56,691 bases of DNA from Chloroflexota bacterium. Its GTDB lineage: Bacteria > Chloroflexota > UBA11872. The number at the start of each line of letters is the position of its first letter. Position 1 is the stretch's first letter. The translations under genes and the position numbers were made by a program. The stretch is from positions 1 to 56,691 of the forward strand of contig JAPOXD010000054.1 in the NCBI GenBank assembly GCA_026707285.1, read 5' to 3'. This document shows, piece after piece, positions 1-8,496 of the stretch. Under the pieces are notes generated by a model. The model saw nothing but the letters and a program-made list of their open reading frames with translations. It was not told the origin of the DNA and did no database searches.

Positions 1-243
1 CAGCAGATGCGCCGCGAAATGGCTCCCCGTCGTAAGCGCGGAATAGCTGTTGCAGGTCTCGTCCACGCAGACGATCACCGACGGCGGATGGGCGGAGTAC
101 GACGCGATCGACGTCACCGTGAGCCCGCGCGGCGACCCGTTGGCGGCGGCGCCCGTCACCACCGCGACGCCGGAAGCCAGGGCCGCCATTGAGGCTTTGA
201 ACAGCGCTTCGACATCCGCGGCGGGCATTGGCGGCACGGTCAT
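1..243 (-). CDS. Flavin reductase-like protein, FMN-binding (partial, C-terminus outside window)
   Basis: Only the first 81 codons are present; the gene runs off the left edge. The reverse strand from ATG 243 reads as an uninterrupted frame. It has the N-terminal pattern of the flavin-reductase-like (split-barrel FMN-binding) family: a helix (FKASMAALASGVAVVTG), a G-LTVTSI-S segment that usually contacts FMN, then PPSVIVCVD followed by S-ALTTGSHFAAHLL. Members reduce or bind FMN/FAD and often serve two-component monooxygenases. The start is supported by a GAGGG ribosome-binding site about ten bases upstream (ATG at codon 6 is a weaker alternative). The gene is divergent from the DEAD-box helicase, so the short spacer after 243 must hold both promoters. 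Family assignment is fairly safe; the partner enzyme cannot be known from here. Confidence 0.75.
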   Translation of the reverse strand, partial: MTVPPMPAADVEALFKASMAALASGVAVVTGAAANGSPRGLTVTSIASYSAHPPSVIVCVDETCNSYSALTTGSHFAAHLL

Positions 244-320
244 CGCAGGGCCCTCGTGTCCGTCGGGTGGCGCGCCGGTGCCACGATACTACTGCGCGGC
301 GGGCGTGCGATTGTGTATGG

Positions 321-1727
321 TTGAGAAAGCTAGAGGCGCCCAGCGCACCACGTAGGGCGCGGGCCGCAGAAAACGATCGGCCCACCGCGGGCGCCAGTTG
401 CAGCAGAAGGGCCCCCGCTATCGAGAGTTTTACCGCGCTGCGCGTTCGACCCGATCTCGTCGACGCGCTGGCGGCCGACGAGATCACCAGTCCCACCCCC
501 ATCCAAGCCGCCTGCATTCCGCACTTGCTCGAAGGCCGCGACGTCGTCGGGCAAGCCCGAACCGGCTCCGGCAAGACCCTGGCCTACGCCATCCCGCTCG
601 TTGAAGGCCTTGACCCCGATCATCCGCGCGTCCAGGCCCTGGTGTTGGCGCCGACCCGCGAGCTCGCCGAGCAGATCGGCACCGTCATCGATCCGTTGCT
701 CGGTCCAGACGCCCCACCGTCGGTGCGCATTGTCGGCGGGCTCAGCTACACCCCACAGCGCCGCGCGCTCGCCCAGGGCGCGCAGGTCGTGGTGGGCACG
801 CCGGGACGCGTGCTGGACCTGATCGAAAGCCGCGACCTGAACGTCGACGACCTGCGCGTGCTGGTCATCGACGAGGCCGACCGGATGTTCGACATCGGCA
901 TGGCGCCCCAGGTCGAGTCGATTCTGCGCTACTCGCCCAGCTCGCGGCAGACGGCGCTGTTTTCGGCCACCGTGCCGGGCTGGGTGGCGCGGCTCACCCT
1001 GCGCCACCTGCGCGACCCCGAGCACGTGGCGCTGGACACCCGGCCCGAGGACCTCCCCGAAATCGACCACGAGATCTGGGTCGTGCCCGAAATGGAAAAG
1101 GCCACGGCCGTCGAAGGCATCTTGCAGCAGTCGCCCGGCGTGCCGACCATCGTGTTCGGCCGGACCCGCCGCGGGGTCGACCTCCTGCGCGACCGTCTGC
1201 GCCGCCGCGGCCTGCGGGTGGACGCCATCCAGGGCGGCATGCCCCAACCCTCGCGGCAGCGTGTGATGGACCGGTTCCGCCGGGAAGAGATCGATGTGCT
1301 GATCGCCACCGACGTCGCCGCCCGCGGCCTGGACATCATGGGGCTGGCCCAGGTGATCAACTACGACATTCCCGACCACCCCGACATGTTCACCCACCGC
1401 ACCGGCCGCACCGGCCGCATGGGACGCGCGGGGCGTTCCGTCACGCTCGTCAGCGGCGCCGGCCTCGACCGGCTGGCCTCGATTGAATACTCGCTCGAGC
1501 GCCGCATCCCGCGTCGCTATTGGGACGAAATCAAGACCGAGTTTCTGCCGGAGGACAACGAACCCGCCGAAGAGGTCGCGGCCGCAAACGGCCGGCGCGT
1601 GATGCCCGGCGAACGTTTGAGCGGCGGCAAGGCGAAGGCGAATGGCGCGAATGGGCACAAGCCCCAGTCGAACCGTCGCCGGCGTCGTCCCCGCCAGGCG
1701 GGGGCTCGGGCGGGCGGCGGGCGCTAG
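321..1727 (+). CDS. DEAD-box ATP-dependent RNA helicase
   Basis: ATP-dependent RNA helicase of the RhlE/CsdA-like group, expected to remodel structured RNA in the cytoplasm. All core motifs are readable in order: Q-motif (SPTPIQAACIP), motif I ARTGSGKT, Ia PTRELAEQI, Ib TPGR, II DEAD (VLVIDEADRM), III SAT, IV TIVFGRTRRG, V TDVAARGLD and VI HRTGRTGRMGR. A basic, low-complexity tail (NRRRRRPRQ) follows the second RecA domain, as in RNA-chaperone helicases. The start is unresolved. Homology begins near 420, and no ATG with a ribosome-binding site lies just before it. The frame is open to ATG 228, but that would overlap the divergent flavin-reductase start. TTG 321 is used here; an ATC at 420 preceded by AGAAGG is another option. 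Function is secure, N-terminus is not. Confidence 0.9.
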   Translation: MRKLEAPSAPRRARAAENDRPTAGASCSRRAPAIESFTALRVRPDLVDALAADEITSPTPIQAACIPHLLEGRDVVGQARTGSGKTLAYAIPLVEGLDPDHPRVQALVLAPTRELAEQIGTVIDPLLGPDAPPSVRIVGGLSYTPQRRALAQGAQVVVGTPGRVLDLIESRDLNVDDLRVLVIDEADRMFDIGMAPQVESILRYSPSSRQTALFSATVPGWVARLTLRHLRDPEHVALDTRPEDLPEIDHEIWVVPEMEKATAVEGILQQSPGVPTIVFGRTRRGVDLLRDRLRRRGLRVDAIQGGMPQPSRQRVMDRFRREEIDVLIATDVAARGLDIMGLAQVINYDIPDHPDMFTHRTGRTGRMGRAGRSVTLVSGAGLDRLASIEYSLERRIPRRYWDEIKTEFLPEDNEPAEEVAAANGRRVMPGERLSGGKAKANGANGHKPQSNRRRRRPRQAGARAGGGR

Positions 1728-1756
1728 CCGTCGCCGGGGCCTGGGGCGGCGCGGGC

Positions 1757-2518
1757 GTGGCGCTCCGCCGGCCGCTGGTCATCGCGCATCGCGGCGACAC
1801 GGCGGCGGCTCCGGAGAACACGCTGCCGGCCTTCGCCGCCGCGATCGACGCCGGGGCGGACGGCATCGAGCTGGATGTCCACCCGAGCCGCGACGGAGCG
1901 CCGGTGGTCCACCACGACTACTACCTCGACCGCACCACCAACGGCTCGGGCCTCGTCACCGACCACACCCTGGCGGAGCTGCGGGCGCTGGACGCGGGCG
2001 CGTGGTTCGACGAGAGGTTCGCCGGCGAGAGCGTCCCCACGCTCGAGGAGGTGCTGAGCCTCGCCGCCGGCCGCGTGCGCCTCGAAATCGAGCTCAAGGG
2101 GACCACGCTGGCGTTCCTGGAGCGGGTGCTCGAAGCGATCCGCGCCGCCGACGCCGTTGCCTCGGTGGAGTTGACGACCGGGCACCGGCCGCTCCTGTGG
2201 CATATGCACAGCCGCGAGCCGCGCATTCCCACCGGCATGTTCTTCGTCGAACCGTGGCCGGAGTGGATGGGTCCAGAGTTGGGTCGGCGGCAGGTCATCG
2301 AGCTGATGACGTTGGCCGGGGCGAGCGTGGCGCATCTGCCCATCGGCATAATCGACGCGGACTTCGTCGAACGGCTGCACGGCGCGGGCATGCAGGTGCA
2401 CGGCGCCAATGTGAACGACGCCGAGGCCATCGAACGAGCCATCCAGTGCGGCGTGGACCAATTCACCACCTCGCGGCTCGACCTGGCGCTGCGAATGGTG
2501 AAAGGCGCCGACGCCTAG
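1757..2518 (+). CDS. Glycerophosphodiester phosphodiesterase family protein
   Basis: Predicted to hydrolyse glycerophosphodiesters (deacylated phospholipid head groups) to an alcohol and glycerol-3-phosphate. The 253-residue protein has the GDPD TIM-barrel signatures: HRG near the N-terminus followed by PENTLPAF, then the metal-binding ELDVH and the second histidine in VVHHDYYLDRTT. The C-terminal strand VHGANVND is followed by FTTSRLDLAL, where classical GlpQ enzymes have a W-T-VN and a TD-P motif, so this is a divergent member. There is no signal peptide, suggesting a cytoplasmic UgpQ-like role. GTG 1757 is preferred because it sits just before the conserved VIAHRG strand and after the helicase stop. 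The gene lies 30 bp after the helicase and is probably co-transcribed with it. Confidence 0.82.
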   Translation: MALRRPLVIAHRGDTAAAPENTLPAFAAAIDAGADGIELDVHPSRDGAPVVHHDYYLDRTTNGSGLVTDHTLAELRALDAGAWFDERFAGESVPTLEEVLSLAAGRVRLEIELKGTTLAFLERVLEAIRAADAVASVELTTGHRPLLWHMHSREPRIPTGMFFVEPWPEWMGPELGRRQVIELMTLAGASVAHLPIGIIDADFVERLHGAGMQVHGANVNDAEAIERAIQCGVDQFTTSRLDLALRMVKGADA

Positions 2519-2612
2519 CGACTGGCGGCATATGGTGTCGGAGATACACACTACGTCCAATGGAATCTGCCCTCGGCAGCCGCACGTAGGGCTGTACGAA
2601 GGAGGCTGATAT

Positions 2613-3350
2613 ATGACTCGACGACGAGTGCTGATCGGCGGCGGACTGGTCGGAATCATCGTGGCGGTGGCGCTTGCCTGGTGGCTTGGCTCGCCGCTCT
2701 TTCGCGACACCGTGGTGGACGAGGCGTTCCCCTTCGAGCTTCCGGAACCCGCCGCCATGGAGACCATGACGGAGGAAGAGAAGCAGGAGATGGTCGCCGA
2801 TTTCGAGGCCGCCATGCCCACCTTGATGGAGATCGAGGCTCTCGCCGAGGCGGACCGCATGGTGGTCCAGGAGCGGGTGATGGAGGCGGCCGCCGCCATG
2901 CCCGACACCGTGATGGACGAGCCGATGCCCGCCATGCCCGAGCCGGAGGCCACGCCGACGCCGCAGCCGGAAGCCACGCCTGCGCCACAGCCGGAAGCTG
3001 CGCCTCAGCCTGAGCTTTTGCGCGAGGGTCAGTTCCGCGGCGCCGACGACTTTCACCGCGGCTCTGGACAGGCCATGATCTTCCGCACGCCCGACGACAA
3101 GCTGGTGCTGCGCCTGACGGACTTCATGGTCACCAACGGTCCGGCGCTGAGCGTGCTGTTGTCCTCGTCGCCAGCCCCGGCGTCGAGTCAGCAACTGGGC
3201 GACTACATCGACGTGGGCGCGCTGAAGGGCAACATCGGCAACCAGAACTACGAGATCCCGGCCGGCACCGACCTTTCGACGTACAACAGCGTCGTCATCT
3301 ACTGCGTGCCGTTCCGCGTCGTGTTCGCGACCGCCACCCTCCCCGCGTAA
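2613..3350 (+). CDS. Membrane-anchored DM13-domain protein
   Basis: 245-residue protein. An N-terminal transmembrane anchor (residues 6-26) is followed by an acidic helical stretch rich in Met and Glu (about 45-105), a Pro/Glu/Thr linker (PEPEATPTPQPE type, about 107-135) and a C-terminal DM13 domain (about 138-245). DM13 is recognisable from the FRGADDFHRGSGQA start, LRLTDFMVTNGPALSVLL, and the final VVIYCVPFRVVFATATL, which keeps the single conserved cysteine. DM13 domains have been proposed to act in electron transfer; that is family knowledge, not shown here. The start is firm: ATG with AAGGAGG eight bases upstream. The gene ends one base before the NDH-2 start codon, so the two are surely co-transcribed. 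The domain should face the outside of the membrane. Confidence 0.85.
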   Translation: MTRRRVLIGGGLVGIIVAVALAWWLGSPLFRDTVVDEAFPFELPEPAAMETMTEEEKQEMVADFEAAMPTLMEIEALAEADRMVVQERVMEAAAAMPDTVMDEPMPAMPEPEATPTPQPEATPAPQPEAAPQPELLREGQFRGADDFHRGSGQAMIFRTPDDKLVLRLTDFMVTNGPALSVLLSSSPAPASSQQLGDYIDVGALKGNIGNQNYEIPAGTDLSTYNSVVIYCVPFRVVFATATLPA

Positions 3351-3351
3351 C

Positions 3352-5124
3352 GTGCGCCGCCGGCGCGCCGGTCGCCTGGTGACGCGCCTGGCGCGTGAGC
3401 CTGTCGTGATCGGCGCCCTGGCGGGTGCCGCGGCGGCGCTCGTGTTCCTGGTTCCGGCGACGCCCATGGGCGGGTTCGACGGACTGCTGGGGTCGCCGGT
3501 TGACGGCGCATGGCTGGCCGTGCACCTGGTCATCGGCGCCGCGACGGGCGCGGCGTATGCGCGCGTGATTCCGCTGCGTCGGCAGGGCGAGCACGCCTCG
3601 CGCATCACGCTGGCCCTCATGACGGGGCTGATCCTGTGGGTCGTCGGTCCGCTCACCATCGGTCCGGCGCTCGACGGCGACGCCCCCACCTGGTCGGTCG
3701 AGGCCGCGTCGCGGCACTTTCCCAGCCTCATCGCGCATCTGATGTTCGGCGGGGGACTTGGCGTGCTGCTGGCATTGGCGGCTCGCGCGGGAGCCGGTCG
3801 CGGCGCCGAGTCGCCCACGGCCTCCCGAGCGTCCGACCAGCCTGTCCGCGTCGTGATTGTGGGCGGCGGGTTTGCCGGCCTGGGGGCCGCGCAGCGCTTC
3901 GAAGAGCTGCACCGGAGGGACGTGCCGCTCGACGTGACCCTGGTGAGCCGCAGCAACTTCCTGCTCTTCACCCCGATGCTCGCCGAGGTCGCGTCGAGCG
4001 GATTGGACGCGCAGGCCATCTCCGCCCCGATCCGCGTCGCCTGCCCGCACACGCGCTTCCGACATGCCGACGTCCAGGCGCTCGACGCCGACGCCAGGTG
4101 CATCACCGCGATCCCCATCGGCTCCGATCGGACGGAGCGGATCGCCTACGACCACTTGATCGTGGCGGTCGGTTCCGTGCCCGCGTTTTACGGGCTCCCG
4201 GGGCTGGCCGAGCACGCGTTCACCCTGAAGACCCTCGAAGACGCGGCCCGCCTGCGCAACCACGTCATCACGGCGCTGGAGACGGCGGAGCAGCGGCCCG
4301 ACGCGCCCGCGCGCCAAGCGCTGCTGACCTTCGTCGTGGCGGGAGGCGGGTTCGCGGGTACGGAGGCCATCGCCGAGCTGTTCGACCTCGTGCGCAGCGT
4401 GCGCCGCTACTACCCCGGCATTGGGCGCGAGGAGCCGCGGTTCGTGCTGGTGCACTCCAGCGACCGCATCATCCCCGAGCTGAGCCGGGAGCTGGGCGAC
4501 TACGCGCGCGAAAAGCTAGAGCGCCGCGGCATCGAGTTCGTGCTCGGCAAGCGCGTGGCCGCCGCCGACGCTGAGAGCGTGACCCTCGACGACGGCTCCC
4601 GGATTCCGACGCGCACGCTGGTGTGGACCGCCGGCAATCAGCCCAGCCCGCTGCTGCGCGGGATGCCCTGCGAGCGCAACCGGCGGGGACAGCTTGTCGT
4701 CGAGCCCACGCTGCAAGTGCCGGGGCTGGACGGCGTGTGGGCCCTGGGCGACGGCGCGCAGGTGCCCGACGTGCACCGGCCCGGCGCCTTTCACCCGCCC
4801 ACCGCGCAGCACGCGATCCGCCAGGGCAAGGCCGTGGCCGACAACGTGGTGGCCGTCGCGCGCGGGCAGGCGCCCAAGCCGTTCAGCTACCGCGCCATCG
4901 GCTCGCTGGTCGCGCTCGGGTCCCGCACCGCCGCCGCCGAAGTGGCCGGCCGCAAGTTCTCCGGCTTCGTCGCCTGGGTCATGTGGCGCACGATCTACTT
5001 CACCAAGCTGCCGGGCATGGACCGCAAGGTGCGGGTGGCGCTGGACTGGGCCATCGATCTGCTGTTCCCGCGCGACATCGTCCTGCTGCCCGGCCCGTCG
5101 GACGCGGCGGAGCCGGACAAGTGA
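3352..5124 (+). CDS. ndh: Type II NADH dehydrogenase with an extra N-terminal membrane module
   Basis: Predicted to oxidise NADH and reduce quinone at the membrane without proton pumping. The catalytic part starts near residue 165: FAD-binding VRVVIVGGGFAG (166-176), NADH-binding FVVAGGGFAG (327-336), the FAD-contacting ALGDGAQ (464-470), the quinone-site AQHAIRQG (485-492) and a C-terminal amphipathic WVMWRTIYFTKLPG helix. Ordinary NDH-2 is about 400-450 residues. This one has 590 because residues 15-146 form a four-helix membrane module with a GPLT-P and WS signature that recurs three times in the downstream gene. Start GTG 3352 follows the DM13 stop by one base. Its TGA overlaps the next start (GTGA). 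Fusion of this module to NDH-2 is directly visible; its role is unknown. Confidence 0.88.
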   Translation: MRRRRAGRLVTRLAREPVVIGALAGAAAALVFLVPATPMGGFDGLLGSPVDGAWLAVHLVIGAATGAAYARVIPLRRQGEHASRITLALMTGLILWVVGPLTIGPALDGDAPTWSVEAASRHFPSLIAHLMFGGGLGVLLALAARAGAGRGAESPTASRASDQPVRVVIVGGGFAGLGAAQRFEELHRRDVPLDVTLVSRSNFLLFTPMLAEVASSGLDAQAISAPIRVACPHTRFRHADVQALDADARCITAIPIGSDRTERIAYDHLIVAVGSVPAFYGLPGLAEHAFTLKTLEDAARLRNHVITALETAEQRPDAPARQALLTFVVAGGGFAGTEAIAELFDLVRSVRRYYPGIGREEPRFVLVHSSDRIIPELSRELGDYAREKLERRGIEFVLGKRVAAADAESVTLDDGSRIPTRTLVWTAGNQPSPLLRGMPCERNRRGQLVVEPTLQVPGLDGVWALGDGAQVPDVHRPGAFHPPTAQHAIRQGKAVADNVVAVARGQAPKPFSYRAIGSLVALGSRTAAAEVAGRKFSGFVAWVMWRTIYFTKLPGMDRKVRVALDWAIDLLFPRDIVLLPGPSDAAEPDK

Positions 5125-6581
5125 TCCGCTCCGACCGCCTCGCGGCGTGGCTGGTGACCGGTGCGCTGGCCGGGTTGGTGGGCGGCGTGGTGCTGGCGCT
5201 CGCCATGCTGAAGCTCGGGATGATGGCCTCCATGGCGCTGATCGTTACCGCCCGCGAGTCGCTGGGCGTCGGGCTGGTGGTGCACTTTGCCCTTTCGGCG
5301 GTGTTCGGCGTGCTGTTCGCGGCCCTCGTGCGCAACCAGGCGCGCCGCAACGACGCCCTGGTCTTCTGGGGCCTCGCCTACGGCGCGGTCGTGTGGTTCC
5401 TCGATCCGCTCACGCTATACCCGCTCACGTCGGGCCAGCCGGTCACCTGGTCGCTGGACGCGGCGCAGTCGTCGTTCGACCTACTGCTTGGCTTCCTGCT
5501 CTTCGGAGCGACGACGGGCCTGGCGCTGCTCATCCTGAGTCGACCGGTCGTGCGCCGACCCTCGCTCACGGGGATCGGTCTCGGGGCTGCCGCGGGTCTC
5601 GCGGCGGCCGCCATTGCGGCGGGCCTGCTGAACGACCAGGGGCTGACGCCCACGTTCGCCGCCCTGCCGTCCGACACCGCCGGTCTGCTGGCCTGGCTGG
5701 CCGCGCTGATCATCGGCGCGGTCGCCGGCGCGGGATTCGCGGCCCTGGCCCAGAGACCGAGCGACAGCGCCGGGGCTGGACTCGTGCGCGGCGCCATGTA
5801 CGGCTTTCTGCTCTGGGTCGTGCTGCGGCTCACGATCCTGCCGCTCATCCTGGACGGCGATCTCGCCTGGTCGGTGACTGCCGCCGCGGAGGCCTACCCC
5901 GCGCTGCTCGCCTATCTCGTCTTCGGCGGTTTTCTCGGCGTCGGGTACCAGTGGCTGCGCGGGCTCTGGCGCGTCCTTTTCGACGAAGTCGACAGCAGCG
6001 ACGACGAGGAAGGCGTCGGGACGCGCGGCCTGCGCGCCCTCGGCCGCGGCATCGCCGCCGGCGTGGTTGGCGGGCTGCTCTTCACCTACGTCATGGTGCA
6101 GGTCGGGGCGCTGCGCGGCGTGGCCGGCCTCATGGGCGGCGATTCCGACATCGCGGGACTCGTGATCCATCTCGTGATCGCCATGCTCTTCGGCGCGGCC
6201 TACGGCCTGCTCTTCCGCCGCCAGAGCTACGACGCGGGCTCAGCCGTCGGCTGGGGCGTCTCCTACGGCTTCTTCCTGTGGATTCTCGGCCCGCAGATCT
6301 TGATGCCCATGCTGCTCGGCGCCACGCTCGCCTGGTCGGCCGCCGGCGCCGCCTCGTTGACCGCGAGCCTTGTCGGCCACCTCGCCTACGGCGCGGGGCT
6401 GGGGCTGACCTATCACTGGTTCGAAACCCGACACAACCCCTGGTGGATCGCCCGCCGCCAGGCCGACGAAGCCCGACTGCAGCGCCGCCGCGAAGCCCTG
6501 CAAAGCGCCGCCCCGGCCCTCTGGGCGCTCGTGCTCGTCGTGGGCCTGACGCTGCCCGTGATCCTGGGTACTCCGGCCTAG
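5121..6581 (+). CDS. Polytopic membrane protein made of three repeats of the NDH-2-associated module
   Basis: 486 residues with about 13 predicted membrane helices. It contains three internal repeats of roughly 130-140 residues (10-140, 150-285, 305-435) plus a final helix (465-483). Each unit has four helices: a GALAG-GG first helix, a VHLVIGA-FGA-Y second helix, a GL-YG-LW-GPLT-P-G-WS third helix-loop, and a FP-L-AHL-FG-LG fourth helix. The WS pairs lie at 110, 250 and 405. The same unit is fused to the N-terminus of NDH-2 just upstream. Start GTG 5121 overlaps the NDH-2 stop. An acidic loop (DEVDSSDDEEGVG, 288-300) separates units 2 and 3. I do not recognise a characterised family. Context suggests a partner of NDH-2 and the DM13 protein; quinone handling or electron transfer is inference. 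Confidence 0.8.
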   Translation: MIRSDRLAAWLVTGALAGLVGGVVLALAMLKLGMMASMALIVTARESLGVGLVVHFALSAVFGVLFAALVRNQARRNDALVFWGLAYGAVVWFLDPLTLYPLTSGQPVTWSLDAAQSSFDLLLGFLLFGATTGLALLILSRPVVRRPSLTGIGLGAAAGLAAAAIAAGLLNDQGLTPTFAALPSDTAGLLAWLAALIIGAVAGAGFAALAQRPSDSAGAGLVRGAMYGFLLWVVLRLTILPLILDGDLAWSVTAAAEAYPALLAYLVFGGFLGVGYQWLRGLWRVLFDEVDSSDDEEGVGTRGLRALGRGIAAGVVGGLLFTYVMVQVGALRGVAGLMGGDSDIAGLVIHLVIAMLFGAAYGLLFRRQSYDAGSAVGWGVSYGFFLWILGPQILMPMLLGATLAWSAAGAASLTASLVGHLAYGAGLGLTYHWFETRHNPWWIARRQADEARLQRRREALQSAAPALWALVLVVGLTLPVILGTPA

Positions 6582-6711
6582 CCGGTCCTTCCGAGAACGC
6601 CCGTAGGGGCCGGTTTGCGACCCCCCTACCCGTGGAAAAACAGGCTCAGCGGCCGCGATCGAAAACCTGAGATTCCTCGCCTGCGGTTCGGAATGACCCG
6701 CGGGGACCGTC
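6582..6711. repeat. Intergenic repeat pair: GTAGGGG palindrome and ATTCC hairpin
   Basis: Between the convergent ends of the membrane-repeat gene and the siroheme reductase gene. 6603-6629 is an inverted repeat opening with GTAGGGG and closing with CCCCTAC. 6672-6694 is a smaller hairpin, ATTCC...GGAAT, followed by GACC. Related copies of both lie elsewhere in the window. No T-tract follows either, so they are not standard intrinsic terminators, though they could still end or protect transcripts. Confidence 0.6.
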
Positions 6712-8496
6712 CTAGACGGCGCACTCGCCTTCGCCGCGCTCCAGCACGTAGAGGCGGTCGCGGTCCCAGTCCACGAAGTGCTCCCGGTTCTCGTCGGTGA
6801 ACTCGGGCGGCAGCGCGAGGTCTTTGAGCAGCTCGTTGAAATAGACCTTGCCCAGGCGGTCGACGTAGTCGTTGAACGGCTCGTCGTCTTCCTCGCGGTT
6901 GTCTTCGTAGTCGAGGATCAGCCGCTCGACGGCCAGCGGGACGCGCTTGGCGGGGAGCCGCGTGCGCAGCAGCGTGCCGAGCTTCATGGGCTCGCCGGCG
7001 CGCCGGTTGCCGCCGACGAAGACGTGATAGGCGGGCACCTGCCGGTCGCCGCTCTTGATGGCCGCTCCATGGAAGCCGATGTTGCCCACGTGGTGCATGC
7101 CGCAGGAGTTGGGGCAGCCGCTCATGTTGACCAGGATCTGCCGCGTCAGCGGGTCCTGGATGTCCATCTCCTCGATCTTGCCCTGCACGGCGCGATTGAG
7201 GCCCATGGACGAGGTGATCCCCAGCTTGCAACTGTCGGTGCCGGGGCAGGCCACGACGTCGGTGATCTCCAGCGCGCCGGGGTTGCCCAGGTCCATCGCG
7301 TAGAGCTCGCGCCAGACGTCGTAGATGCGGTTTTGCGGAATCCAGCGCAGCACGATGTTCTGCCACGGCGTCGTGCGGGCGCGCCCGGACCCGTAGGTGC
7401 GCAGGATGGTGGCCAGGCCGCGGAACTGCTCCGGCGAGAGGTCGCCGCGGGTGACTTTGACCTCGACGGCGGCGTAGCCCTCTTGAATCTGCGCCTGCAC
7501 GTTGGAGCGCATGAACCGCTCGAACATGTCGCGGTCGGCCTCGGCAACGCTCGGCACGTGGCCATTCAGCGCCGGCGCGTCGGCGGCCTCGTCGTCCAGG
7601 TACACCAGGTCGTCGAGCGGGTAGTCGCGCTTGGCCCAGTCGCCCTTCAACTCTTCCTCGACCATCTCGCGGAAGGCGTCGATGCCCACGCGGTGGACCA
7701 GGAACTTGATGCGGGCCTTGGCGCGGTTGCGGCGCAGGTCGTCGGAGCGCTCGAAGATGCGCAGCACGGCCTCGGAGATGCGCAGGTATTCCGTCAGCGG
7801 CACGAAGTCGTAGAGCACGAATGCGCGCTTGGCCATGATGGAAAGTCCGCCTCCGGTGACCATGCGAAAGCCCCGGACTTCCTTTCCGTTTTCATGCCGG
7901 ATCTGCGAGATGAAGCCCAGGTCGTGGATGTCGGTGACGACGCGGTCGGTCTCGGAGCCGGTGAAGGCCACCTTGAACTTGCGCGGCAGGAGCTGCGTGA
8001 GCGGATGCCGCACGAAGTAGCGCACGAAGGCCCCGGCGTAGGGCGTGGCGTCGTAGACCTCGTCGTTGCAGATGCCGCCCCACGGGTCGCCGGTGACGTT
8101 GCGCACGGTGTTGCCGCAGGCCTCGCGGCTCGACAGCCCAGCGTCGCCCAGCACGCGAATGGCCATGGCCGCCAACGGCAACGGCACGTGGTGGTATTGC
8201 ACGTTCTCGCGGGTGGTGATGTGGCCCTTCTTGAGCGGGGCGAACCGCTCGGCCACTTCGGCGAAGGCGTCGAGCTGATCGGCGGAGACGCCGCCGAACG
8301 GCAGCTTGACGCGGATCATGTGGACGTCGGCCTGCCGCTGCCCGTAGACCCCCTGCTTCAGCCGGAAGCCGGTGTACAGGTCCGGATCGCGCTGACCGCG
8401 CAGGAACGCCGTGGCCTCGGTGTCGAAGTCCTCGAACTCTTCGTCACTGATGGGAATGACGCGCCCAGGCGTGTCGGTCGAATGCGTGACTGCCAT
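6712..8496 (-). CDS. Ferredoxin-dependent siroheme nitrite/sulfite reductase
   Basis: 594-residue assimilatory reductase carrying out a six-electron reduction of nitrite to ammonia or sulfite to sulfide, using siroheme coupled to a [4Fe-4S] cluster. Seen: the first ferredoxin-like half domain (about 45-110) with the siroheme-contacting TTRENVQYHHV, ACGNTVRNVTGDPWGG (126-141), and the four cluster cysteines C417, C423, C461 and C465 in a C-x5-C ... C-x3-C pattern. Nitrite and sulfite reductases share this fold, and the motifs visible here do not separate them safely. No nitrate reductase, nitrite transporter, cys genes or siroheme synthase lie nearby. Start ATG 8496 has GGAGG nine bases upstream. 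The gene is alone on its strand with its own upstream region. Confidence 0.88.
   Translation of the reverse strand: MAVTHSTDTPGRVIPISDEEFEDFDTEATAFLRGQRDPDLYTGFRLKQGVYGQRQADVHMIRVKLPFGGVSADQLDAFAEVAERFAPLKKGHITTRENVQYHHVPLPLAAMAIRVLGDAGLSSREACGNTVRNVTGDPWGGICNDEVYDATPYAGAFVRYFVRHPLTQLLPRKFKVAFTGSETDRVVTDIHDLGFISQIRHENGKEVRGFRMVTGGGLSIMAKRAFVLYDFVPLTEYLRISEAVLRIFERSDDLRRNRAKARIKFLVHRVGIDAFREMVEEELKGDWAKRDYPLDDLVYLDDEAADAPALNGHVPSVAEADRDMFERFMRSNVQAQIQEGYAAVEVKVTRGDLSPEQFRGLATILRTYGSGRARTTPWQNIVLRWIPQNRIYDVWRELYAMDLGNPGALEITDVVACPGTDSCKLGITSSMGLNRAVQGKIEEMDIQDPLTRQILVNMSGCPNSCGMHHVGNIGFHGAAIKSGDRQVPAYHVFVGGNRRAGEPMKLGTLLRTRLPAKRVPLAVERLILDYEDNREEDDEPFNDYVDRLGKVYFNELLKDLALPPEFTDENREHFVDWDRDRLYVLERGEGECAV

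Noticed and set aside
330-1658. A 442-codon open frame antisense to the DEAD-box helicase
   Set aside because: Translation is low-complexity and has no family pattern; it is the usual antisense frame of a GC-rich gene whose sense strand has all helicase motifs.
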